From Mucilaginibacter straminoryzae (GTDB taxonomy: Bacteria > Bacteroidota > Bacteroidia > Sphingobacteriales > Sphingobacteriaceae), in contig NZ_JALJEJ010000003.1 in assembly GCF_022953055.1 (NCBI RefSeq), forward strand, positions 372,001 to 436,000: DNA of 64,000 nt, written 5' to 3'. The notes beneath the pieces were generated by a model. The model was given only the letters and a program-made list of their open reading frames with translations, did not search any database and was not told the origin of the DNA. Both the position numbers and the translations under genes were made by a program. Shown here one piece after another: positions 34,810-42,780 of this stretch. The first letter of the stretch is position 1. Every line of letters starts with the position of its first letter.

Positions 34810-37215
34810 ATGAGGAAAACCTACCTGCTTACATTAGCCTTATGCGCCACACAATATAGTTTTGCCCAGCAGAAAAACATCTATCATAAAGGCTGGATAG
34901 ATTTTAACAAGAACGGCAAAAAAGATGTTTTTGAAGATCCTACCCAGACGATTCAAAAACGGATAGACGACCTGCTTTCGCAAATGACGCTGGAGGAGAA
35001 AACATGTCAGATGGCTACCCTGTACGGATATAAGCGCGTATTGAAAGAAGAAATGCCTGCGGCTTCATGGAAGAACGAGATATGGAAGGACGGCATTGCG
35101 AATATTGACGAAGAGCTGAACAGCCTGACATCCTACACTGATAACGCAACCTCGCAATACTCATTCCCCTACAGCAAACATGCCGAGGCCATCAATACTA
35201 TTCAACGTTGGTTTATAGAAGAAACACGGATTGGTATCCCGGTTGATTTTACCAACGAAGGTATTCATGGCTTGAACCACGACAGGGCTACTTCTTTGCC
35301 TGCACCTATTGGCATCGGCAGTACCTGGGATAAACAATTGGTCCGTGCTGCCGGCCAGATCGTCGGTCGCGAAGCTAAAGCGTTAGGATACACTAATGTT
35401 TATGCCCCTATTTTAGATCCGGCCCGCGACCAGCGTTGGGGACGCGTGGTAGAATGTTATGGCGAAGATCCCTTTCATATCGCAGAATTAGGTAAGCAAA
35501 TGACACTGGGCATCCAGGAAGAAGGCGTTGCTTCTACCCTGAAACACTTCGCCGTTTACAGCGTACCCAAAGGTGGCCGCGATGGCAATACCCGTACCGA
35601 CCCGCACGTAGCCCCGCGCGAGATGCATCAGCTCTACCTCTACCCTTTCCGCAGAGTAATCCAGGAAGCACATCCCATGGGTGTCATGAGCAGTTATAAC
35701 GATTGGGACGGCGTACCGGTAACCGGTAGCCATTATTTCCTTACGGAGCTGCTGCGCGAACAATTTGGGTTCGATGGATATGTGGTATCAGATAGTGAGG
35801 CTGCGGAGTATCTGTATAGCAAGCACCATGTGGCGGCAGATTACAAAGAAGCCGTTCGGCAGGTGGTAGAAGCCGGGCTGAATGTGCGCACCAATTTTAC
35901 CATGCCGCAAACTTATATTTTGCCTTTGCGTGAACTGGTTCGCGAAGGGAAGCTATCCATGAAAACTATTGATGCCCGCGTGGCAGATGTGTTGCGTGTG
36001 AAATTTAAACTCGGCCTGTTCGACCAGCCTTATGTTAAAAATCCCAAAGCGGCGGACGCCATTGTAAATACCAAAGAGAATGAAGCGGTTGGTTTACAAA
36101 TGAACCGCGAGAGCATGGTTCTATTGAAAAATCAGAATAACCTGCTGCCCTTAAATAAACAGAACTTAAAGAACGTTTTAGTTACCGGCCCACTGGCAAT
36201 GGAGACTAATTACGGTATCAGCAGGTACGGGCCTTCTCACCACCCGGTAACTACTGTTTTAGATGGGATTAAAAACTACCTGGGTATCGGCGCTACCGTT
36301 AACTACGCGAAGGGTTGCGACATTATTGATGCGACATGGCCAGAAAGCGAGATTATAGAAACCCCGTTAACCAATAAAGAGCAGGCGGATATTGCCGAAG
36401 CTGTCGAAAAAGCTAAATCTGCCGACGTAGTAATTGCTGTTGTGGGCGAAGATGCCAAACGTGTAGGTGAAAGCCTTTCTCGTACCGGCTTAAACTTGCC
36501 CGGCCGCCAGCTGAAACTAATCCAGGCGTTGCAGGCCACGGGTAAGCCTGTGGTAATGGTGATGATTAACGGGCAACCGCTGACCATTAATTGGGAAAAC
36601 CGTTATGTACCTGCCATTTTGGAAGCCTGGTTCCCCGGACCCGAAAGCGGTAAAGTAATTGCGGAAACGTTGTTCGGCGATAACAACCCTGGTGGAAAGC
36701 TGCCCATTACCTTCCCGAAAACAACGGGGCAAATTGAATTTAACTTTCCGTTTAAGCCCGCCTCACAAGCCAATCAGCCCACTTCCGGGCCGAATGGTTA
36801 TGGTAAAACCAGTGTAAACGGTGCTTTATACCCATTCGGGTATGGCTTAAGCTACACCACCTTCTCTTACGCAAACCTTCAAGTAAGCCCGGATAAAGCA
36901 AAAAACCAGGCAGATATTACCGTAAAGGTAGATGTAACTAACACCGGCAAAGTAAAAGGCGACGAGGTGGTACAGTTATACCTTAAAGACAAGGTAAGCA
37001 GTGTGACAACTTATGAATATGATCTCCGCGGGTTTGAACGCGTTACGCTTGCGCCGGGCGAAACCAAAACCATAACGTTTACCCTTCACCCAGACGATCT
37101 TGCCCTGTTAGATAAAAACATGAATTGGACGGTTGAACTGGGTGCTTTCCAGGTCATGATCGGCAGCTCGTCTGAAGATATTAAATTGAAAAAGGATTTT
37201 GTAATAGAGGACTGA
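34810..37215 (+). CDS. Secreted glycoside hydrolase family 3 (beta-glucosidase/xylosidase type)
   Basis: 801 residues with a signal peptide (LALCATQYSFAQ). The three GH3 parts are present: the TIM-like barrel (about 50-400), the alpha/beta sandwich (about 430-650; GEDAKRVGESLSRTGLNLPG) and the fibronectin-III-like domain (about 700-795; TNTGKVKGDEVVQLYL). The likely catalytic nucleophile is Asp328 in GYVVSDSEA, and KHFAVY and the DPARDQRWGR motif fit the family. An extra KGWIDFNKNGKKDVFEDP segment follows the signal. Specificity is not readable: beta-glucosidase, beta-xylosidase or another exo-beta activity are all possible. It stands before the GH92 gene of the mannosidase-rich region, which fits beta-xylose or beta-glucose removal from a glycan. 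Confidence 0.88.
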   Translation: MRKTYLLTLALCATQYSFAQQKNIYHKGWIDFNKNGKKDVFEDPTQTIQKRIDDLLSQMTLEEKTCQMATLYGYKRVLKEEMPAASWKNEIWKDGIANIDEELNSLTSYTDNATSQYSFPYSKHAEAINTIQRWFIEETRIGIPVDFTNEGIHGLNHDRATSLPAPIGIGSTWDKQLVRAAGQIVGREAKALGYTNVYAPILDPARDQRWGRVVECYGEDPFHIAELGKQMTLGIQEEGVASTLKHFAVYSVPKGGRDGNTRTDPHVAPREMHQLYLYPFRRVIQEAHPMGVMSSYNDWDGVPVTGSHYFLTELLREQFGFDGYVVSDSEAAEYLYSKHHVAADYKEAVRQVVEAGLNVRTNFTMPQTYILPLRELVREGKLSMKTIDARVADVLRVKFKLGLFDQPYVKNPKAADAIVNTKENEAVGLQMNRESMVLLKNQNNLLPLNKQNLKNVLVTGPLAMETNYGISRYGPSHHPVTTVLDGIKNYLGIGATVNYAKGCDIIDATWPESEIIETPLTNKEQADIAEAVEKAKSADVVIAVVGEDAKRVGESLSRTGLNLPGRQLKLIQALQATGKPVVMVMINGQPLTINWENRYVPAILEAWFPGPESGKVIAETLFGDNNPGGKLPITFPKTTGQIEFNFPFKPASQANQPTSGPNGYGKTSVNGALYPFGYGLSYTTFSYANLQVSPDKAKNQADITVKVDVTNTGKVKGDEVVQLYLKDKVSSVTTYEYDLRGFERVTLAPGETKTITFTLHPDDLALLDKNMNWTVELGAFQVMIGSSSEDIKLKKDFVIED

Positions 37216-37267
37216 TATTAGAAGCAAGAGCCAAGAATCAAGATAAAAGTAATTGGCGCATAAAGCC

Positions 37268-37427
37268 CCTATCCATCCGGAGAGGGGTTGGGGGTGAGGC
37301 TGTTCTTAAGTCACTGGTTACATATAAGCGCGCGTATCGGGTACTCTCCAGAAGGGAGGATCTTTATTTCCTATCCATCAGGAGAGGGGTTTGGGGTGGG
37401 GCTCTTAAATTAGGGTGAGGCTCTTAA
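37268..37427. repeat. Two-copy G-rich intergenic direct repeat plus partial copy
   Basis: A 34-base unit occurs at 37268-37301 and 37370-37403 (three differences). It has a core reading GGAGAGGGGTT and an end GGGGTGAGGCT/GGGGTGGGGCT. A shortened piece, GGGTGAGGCTCTTA, is at 37412-37425. The unit is embedded in the 262-base gap after GH3. It resembles intergenic repeats I know from Sphingobacteriaceae-like genomes, but copy number elsewhere is not visible here. Confidence 0.65.
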
Positions 37428-37463
37428 AACAACATGACGCTGCTTTTCCCCTTCTCCTTTCCT

Positions 37464-37471
37464 TATATTTG
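37464..37471 (+). promoter_or_regulatory. Putative -7 box TATATTTG directly before GH92
   Basis: TATATTTG fits TAnnTTTG, 6 bases before the ATG at 37478, so the transcript would have almost no leader. No clear -33 box is visible about 20 bases upstream. Confidence 0.4.
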
Positions 37472-37477
37472 AAATAG

Positions 37478-39775
37478 ATGAAAAAACTACCTTTTCTACT
37501 ACTGGCATTGGCTTCTGCCAATGCTTTCGCCCAGACGGGTAAACCTGAAAAACTGATTCAATATGTAAAACCCATCATAGGTACGCAACGCATGGGCCAT
37601 ACTTATCCCGGCTCAACGGTTCCCTTTGGTATGGTACAGTTGAGCCCCGAAACGGATACCATCAGCTACGACCAGAATGGCAAGTACAATCCCGACGTTT
37701 ACAAATATTGTGCTGGTTATCAATACGACGATAAAACTATAGTCGGCTTTAGCCATACCCATTTCAGTGGCACGGGTCACTCCGACCTTGGTGACATCCT
37801 GATTATGCCGACTACCGGCAAACTGCAGCTTAACCCGGGCACTGCCGACAAACCTTTAAGCGGCTACCGTTCTGCTTTCTCACACAAAAATGAATTAAGC
37901 GAGGCCAACTATTACAAGGTAAAGCTGGACGACCATAACATTACTGCGGAATTGACCACCACTACCCGCGTGGGTATTCATCAATATACTTTTCCAGCTT
38001 CAGACCAATCACACATCATTCTGGATATGATGGCGGGTATTTACAATTACCCCGAAAAAAACGTTTGGACCTATCTGCGGGTAGTGAATGATTCTACAGT
38101 CATCGGCTGGCGGCAAACCAATGGCTGGGCACGTACCCGTCAATTGTATTTTGCCATTTCTTTCTCTAAACCTTTTAGCGGCCACGGCTTCAAAAACTAT
38201 GTCAGCGGGAGCGTTTACCGGGGATTCTGGGGTAAATTCAATCAGACTAAAAACTTCCCCGAAATTGCGGGTCGTCAAATTAAGGCCTGGTTCGATTTCA
38301 AAACTACAGAAGGCGAAAAGATCAAACTCAAAGTTGCCTTATCTCCTGTCAGCATGGATAATGCGCTGGCTAACATGAAAGCAGAGGCCCAGGGCTGGGA
38401 CTTTGACAAGTTTAAACAAGCTGGTCAACAACAATGGGAAGACGAGCTGCATAAAATTGTGATCGATACTAAGAGCAAAACCGAAAAAGAAAATTTCTAT
38501 ACGGGAATGTATCATGCGTTGATCAACCCTACCCTTTACGCAGATTTAAACGGTGAATACAAGGGGCTTGACCAAAACGTACATAAAGCAGAAGGATTTA
38601 ACAACTACACCACTTTCTCACTTTGGGACACTTATCGCGCACTTCATCCGCTTTTTAATATTGTGGATCCAGACCGGAATAAAGATATGATCAAGTCGAT
38701 GCTGGCGCATTACGATCAAAGTCCGGAACATATGCTACCGGTATGGTCTAACTCTGGCAACGAAAACTGGTGCATGAGTGGATACCATGCGGTGGCTGTA
38801 ATTGCAGATGCCGTGGTGAAGGGAAATGCCGATTTCGACACCAATAAAGCTTTGGAAGCATGCGTTGCGACTGCACGCCACCGGGATTATGAGGGTATAG
38901 GCGAGTATATGGATAAGGGCTATATCCCTGACGAACGGAGCGGCGTGTCAGTTTCCTCAACACTTGAATATGCTTACGACGATTGGGCTATTGCACAAAT
39001 GGCAAAAAAATTAGGTCGTGAAGATATTTACCAGGAATTTATAAAGCGCTCGCAGAATTACAAGAACGTGTACGACCCGAAAGTTGGATTTATGCGCCCT
39101 AAACTGGCTGATGGTACTTTTCGCAAAAACTTCGACCCGTTGACTACCATAAACCAGGGATTTATTGAAGGAAACGCGTGGAACTATACACTATTTGTTC
39201 CGCAAGACCCGAAAGGATTGATCAATATAATGGGCGGAAACCAGCGCGTGGTACGTTACCTGGATTCGCTTTTCACGATGCAATTGCCGGATAAGTTTTT
39301 TGCCGAAACCGAAGATATTACCCGCGATGGCATTATTGGCAATTATGTTCACGGCAATGAACCAAGCCACCACGTAGCTTATTTGTACAACTGGACAGAC
39401 AAGCCATGGAAAACGCAGGAACGTATCCGCATGATCCTGAAGAAAATGTACGGCCCTACCCCCGATGGCCTCGGAGGTAACGACGATACCGGGCAGATGA
39501 GCGCATGGTATATTTTCAGCACATTAGGCTTCTATCCTTTTGCTCCGGGAGCTGATACTTATGCCATTGGCAGCCCTGCTATAGATAATGCCGTGATCAA
39601 CCTGGCTGGTGGTAAAACATTCAAGATCACCGTAAAAAACCAGGGTGATAAAAACGTTTACATAAAAAAGATTGAGCTTAACGGCAAGCCTTTAGAAGGG
39701 TTATCTATTAAGCATAGTGATATTATGAATGGTGGCGAACTGGTGTTTTACATGAGTTCGAGCCATGCCAAATGA
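37478..39775 (+). CDS. Secreted GH92 alpha-mannosidase (plus-strand copy)
   Basis: 765 residues with a signal peptide (ALASANAFAQ). GH92 enzymes are calcium-dependent, inverting exo-alpha-mannosidases that trim N-glycans and yeast mannan. Recognisable blocks are YVKPIIGTQRMGHTYPGSTVPFG, HTHFSGTGHSDLGD, the EGN-W motif (Glu564, which I take to be the general acid), HGNEPSHH and GNDDTGQMSAW (Asp669-Asp670, the expected base/metal region). It lies downstream of GH3 and opposite the minus-strand hydrolase run, with its own -7 box. Linkage specificity cannot be read with confidence. Confidence 0.92.
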   Translation: MKKLPFLLLALASANAFAQTGKPEKLIQYVKPIIGTQRMGHTYPGSTVPFGMVQLSPETDTISYDQNGKYNPDVYKYCAGYQYDDKTIVGFSHTHFSGTGHSDLGDILIMPTTGKLQLNPGTADKPLSGYRSAFSHKNELSEANYYKVKLDDHNITAELTTTTRVGIHQYTFPASDQSHIILDMMAGIYNYPEKNVWTYLRVVNDSTVIGWRQTNGWARTRQLYFAISFSKPFSGHGFKNYVSGSVYRGFWGKFNQTKNFPEIAGRQIKAWFDFKTTEGEKIKLKVALSPVSMDNALANMKAEAQGWDFDKFKQAGQQQWEDELHKIVIDTKSKTEKENFYTGMYHALINPTLYADLNGEYKGLDQNVHKAEGFNNYTTFSLWDTYRALHPLFNIVDPDRNKDMIKSMLAHYDQSPEHMLPVWSNSGNENWCMSGYHAVAVIADAVVKGNADFDTNKALEACVATARHRDYEGIGEYMDKGYIPDERSGVSVSSTLEYAYDDWAIAQMAKKLGREDIYQEFIKRSQNYKNVYDPKVGFMRPKLADGTFRKNFDPLTTINQGFIEGNAWNYTLFVPQDPKGLINIMGGNQRVVRYLDSLFTMQLPDKFFAETEDITRDGIIGNYVHGNEPSHHVAYLYNWTDKPWKTQERIRMILKKMYGPTPDGLGGNDDTGQMSAWYIFSTLGFYPFAPGADTYAIGSPAIDNAVINLAGGKTFKITVKNQGDKNVYIKKIELNGKPLEGLSIKHSDIMNGGELVFYMSSSHAK

Positions 39776-39822
39776 TCAAGTGAGCGATAAGAAGTTACGT
39801 TATATAGAGCGCGTTTCTGGAC

Positions 39823-39855
39823 GTTACTTTTTCTTGGCCGTCAAGAAAAAGTAAC
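39823..39855. repeat. Perfect 14-bp inverted repeat, part of a composite intergenic element
   Basis: The arms GTTACTTTTTCTTG (39823-39836) and CAAGAAAAAGTAAC (39842-39855) are fully complementary around GCCGT. It is the core of a longer repeat-like stretch that runs to about 40053 (see the next entry). This motif type is known as a widely repeated element in other bacteria. Confidence 0.7.
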
Positions 39856-40225
39856 CAAAAAGAGCTCGTCGCTGGCACCGCAGTCTATGCGTCTGTTCTG
39901 CCACTTCAAAGCCTGGGTTTGCCGCCTGCGCTGGATGTGACAAATAAGTATAGTTATGTCCCGTTCGTCGCTATAGTTGTAGTGCTACAATAAAAGCGCG
40001 CAGGCCAAATGTCAAAACATGCGGGCCAGTCCAAAGGACTCCTTCGGAGGAGTATGGCGTGAACGAGAGATCGCGGATTAATCGAGATTAAGACTGGATG
40101 TATTTATATTCCCATTGCTACCGTTCACAAACAGATATCTCGAATGCCTTTTATGTCCCTTCATTATTTCACCGATTATTGACGGAAAAACTAACTTAAA
40201 AGTTAGAAAACCTATGGCAGACCCG
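39856..40225. other. Intergenic stretch with a second small hairpin, no gene
   Basis: This lies between the two GH92 genes. It contains the hairpin ACTCCT-TCGG-AGGAGT (40038-40053) and G+C-richer sequence unlike the flanking genes. An open frame from 40115 reaches into the 40331 palindrome and is not a credible gene. No tRNA or transposase was seen. Confidence 0.5.
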
Positions 40226-40279
40226 GTAAATGCGGCGAATGTGGTAAATGCGGCGAACGCGGCAGACGTGGCAGACTGG
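40226..40279. repeat. Six-unit 9-bp tandem repeat
   Basis: The units are GTAAATGCG, GCGAATGTG, GTAAATGCG, GCGAACGCG, GCAGACGTG and GCAGACTGG, in a row without spacers. The array is degenerate and lies between the two GH92 genes. Confidence 0.6.
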
Positions 40280-40330
40280 TTTTTGCCAGCCAGCCAGGTG
40301 CGTAGCTTATTTTACCCTGCTCTTCAAGCA

Positions 40331-40376
40331 AGAAGGCCCTTTGATAGATCTATCAAAGGGCCTTCTGTTTTATTTT
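40331..40376 (+). terminator. Perfect 36-bp palindrome followed by a T-rich tail
   Basis: The arms AGAAGGCCCTTTGATAGA (40331-40348) and their perfect complement (40349-40366) are followed on the plus strand by GTTTTATTTT. It ends 24 bases before the stop of the minus-strand GH92. The T tail points to plus-strand transcripts (for example read-through from GH92 at 39775). On the minus strand the tail is only TGCTTG. It could still block transcripts from both sides. Confidence 0.65.
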
Positions 40377-40390
40377 AAGACAGCCGTAAC

Positions 40391-42697
40391 TTATTTCTCG
40401 TTCGAGAATGAATAAGGGAAACTTGCCGGGTTAGTACCCCTGTTTTTATTGGGTTGTGCCGACATATCAAAGTTAATAACCGCTCCTCGCAATAAACCCG
40501 AATGGCTTACCCAGTTATTGCTGTATGGCTTGGCATTCAACGTCATGTTGGTTACGTACTTATTAGCTGCGCTATTGGCGGGCGCATTAATGGTTACAGT
40601 TTTGCCGTTCTCTAACTTTAGCGTTGCCTTTTTAAATAATGGTGCGCCTAACACGTACTGGTCGCTTGCAGGGCATACCGGGTAAAAACCGATAGATGAG
40701 AATACATACCAGGCCGAAGTCTGGCCATTATCCTCGTCGCCGCAGTAACCGTCAGGAGTAGGTTTGTAAAGTTTGTTCATGGCTTCGCGTACCCAGCGTT
40801 GTGTTTTCCATGGTTCACCTGCATAATTGTATAGGTAGATCATGTGTTGAATAGGCTGGTTACCGTGTGCGTATTGCCCCATGTTCATGATCTGCATTTC
40901 GCGGATCTCGTGGATCACACCACCATAATAGCTATCGTCAAAAATCGGGGGAAGAATAAACACCGAATCCAGTTTATTTACGAATTTCTGGCGGCCGCCC
41001 ATCAGGTTCACCAGGCCTTGTATGTCATGGAATACTGACCATGAATAGTGCCAGCTATTACCCTCAGTGAAAGCATCCCCCCATTTGAATGGGTTGAACG
41101 GCGACTGGAATTTTCCATCTTTATTTTTTCCGCGCATTAACCCGGTTGAAGGATCAAAAAGGTTTTTGTAGTTCATTGCGCGTTTTTTATAGATATCCAG
41201 TTCGGCCTGTGGTCTGTGCAATGCCTTACCTAATTGATAGATGGCAAAATCGTCGTAAGCATACTCCAGCGTACGGGCTGCGTTTTCGTTAATCTTTACA
41301 TCGTAAGGTACATAACCTAATTCATTGTAATACTTCACACCGTAACGACCAACTGCCGACATCGGGCCTTCGTTGTTGGCATCGTGCAATAGCGCTTCGT
41401 ACAATTTATCAATATCGTAACCGCGTAAACCTTTCAGGTAAGCTTCAGATACAATTGAAGCCGAGTTGTTACCCACCATTACGTTTGCATAACCGGGGCT
41501 TGACCATTCCGGCAACCATCCACCTTCTTTATAATCGTTCACGAGGCCTTCCTGCATTTCCTTATTTACAGAAGGGAACATCAGGTTAAGGAATGGATAA
41601 AGCGCACGGAAGGTATCCCAGAAACCGGTGCCGCCATATAAATATCCAGGCAATACCTTGCCGTTGTAAGGACTGAAGTGAACGGTTTTGTTTTGCGCAT
41701 CCAGCTCATATAATTTGTTCGGGAAGAACAGCATGCGGTATAAGCACGAATAGAAGGTGCGCGTCTGGTCTACACTGCCGCCTTCAACAGAAATTCTGCT
41801 TAAGGTTTTATTCCAGATATTTCTTGCTTTCTGTTTAGTTTGATCAAAATTATCACCACCGATCTCGCGTTTCAGGTTTAGTTCTGCCTGATCGAAGCTG
41901 ATGAATGAAGAAGCCACTTTTAGATTCACCTGTTCGCCACGTTTGGTCTTAAAACCGATAATTGCCCCGGCATGGTCTGCCTTTAGCTCCAGCGTGTCAC
42001 CTGCTAAGGTTTTCTTATGCCACGTACGCGAGAGGTTGAAAGCTTTATCTGAATAAATCACAAAGTAATCTTTGAAATTTTCCATCTTCTTACCGGCATG
42101 GCGGGTAGAATAACCGATGATCTTACGTTCTGAAGGGATGATCTTCACATAAGAACCTTTATCAAAAGCATCAATCACGATGAAAGAACTATCACTTTTT
42201 GGAAAAGTAAAACGGAACTGCGCTGCCCTTTCAGTCGGGGCAATCTCTGCGGTAACATCATGATCGGCCAGGTATACGCTGTAGTAGTAAGGCTTGCTGA
42301 TCTCTGCCTTGTGGCTGAACCAACTTGCGCGCGCATCCTGGTCGAACTTCATACCACCTGTTACGGGCATAATGGCAAACTGGCCATAATCATTCATCCA
42401 CGGCGAAGGTTGGTGGGTTTGCTTGAACCCGCGGATCTTTGTAGCGTCATAGCTGTACATCCAGCCATCGCCCATCGGACCGGTTTGTGGCGACCATAAG
42501 TTCATACCCCAGGGCAAACCTATAGCCGGATAGGTATTACCGTTAGAAAGATCTGGATTGGAAGCGGTGCCCATTAACGGATTCACCCATTCCGCAGGTT
42601 CAGCTACTTTTTTAACTTCTTGCGCCTGCGCGGTGATGCCGCCTGTCATCCCGGTTAGAAAAAGTAATGAGAAAGAAAAAATTTGATTGAGTTTCAT
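40391..42697 (-). CDS. Secreted GH92 alpha-mannosidase, divergent motif set
   Basis: 768 residues with a signal peptide (TGGITAQAQ). The catalytic EGN-W motif is present (Glu545, EGNSWHYS), and GDEDNGQTSAW (Asp654, Asp656) provides the acidic cluster. The block that reads HGNEPSHH in the other two GH92 proteins here is HGNQPIQH, and VPQD after the EGN motif is VFHD, so its substrate contacts probably differ. It is the last gene of the minus-strand run and lies 83 bases after GH20. I expect an exo-alpha-mannosidase of a different linkage preference. Confidence 0.9.
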   Translation of the reverse strand: MKLNQIFSFSLLFLTGMTGGITAQAQEVKKVAEPAEWVNPLMGTASNPDLSNGNTYPAIGLPWGMNLWSPQTGPMGDGWMYSYDATKIRGFKQTHQPSPWMNDYGQFAIMPVTGGMKFDQDARASWFSHKAEISKPYYYSVYLADHDVTAEIAPTERAAQFRFTFPKSDSSFIVIDAFDKGSYVKIIPSERKIIGYSTRHAGKKMENFKDYFVIYSDKAFNLSRTWHKKTLAGDTLELKADHAGAIIGFKTKRGEQVNLKVASSFISFDQAELNLKREIGGDNFDQTKQKARNIWNKTLSRISVEGGSVDQTRTFYSCLYRMLFFPNKLYELDAQNKTVHFSPYNGKVLPGYLYGGTGFWDTFRALYPFLNLMFPSVNKEMQEGLVNDYKEGGWLPEWSSPGYANVMVGNNSASIVSEAYLKGLRGYDIDKLYEALLHDANNEGPMSAVGRYGVKYYNELGYVPYDVKINENAARTLEYAYDDFAIYQLGKALHRPQAELDIYKKRAMNYKNLFDPSTGLMRGKNKDGKFQSPFNPFKWGDAFTEGNSWHYSWSVFHDIQGLVNLMGGRQKFVNKLDSVFILPPIFDDSYYGGVIHEIREMQIMNMGQYAHGNQPIQHMIYLYNYAGEPWKTQRWVREAMNKLYKPTPDGYCGDEDNGQTSAWYVFSSIGFYPVCPASDQYVLGAPLFKKATLKLENGKTVTINAPANSAANKYVTNMTLNAKPYSNNWVSHSGLLRGAVINFDMSAQPNKNRGTNPASFPYSFSNEK

Positions 42698-42780
42698 TGG
42701 CTGATTTTAGATGCCTTGTTGACTTGGATTAGATGTCAGCGCGATTTTACGGTTTTTGTGGCCATTATCAAAGCCAGCCA

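Noticed and set aside
37216..37477. CRISPR-like array in the G-rich repeat
   Set aside because: Only two full units with an irregular 68-base gap, no cas genes nearby, and the unit is not of CRISPR type.
40115..40378. Open frame of 87 codons between the two GH92 genes
   Set aside because: It runs through the 9-bp tandem repeat and into both arms of the 36-bp palindrome, and its product has no plausible domain.
39776..40390. tRNA or small-RNA gene in the gap
   Set aside because: No cloverleaf or CCA-like end is seen. The hairpins belong to repeat elements and a terminator.
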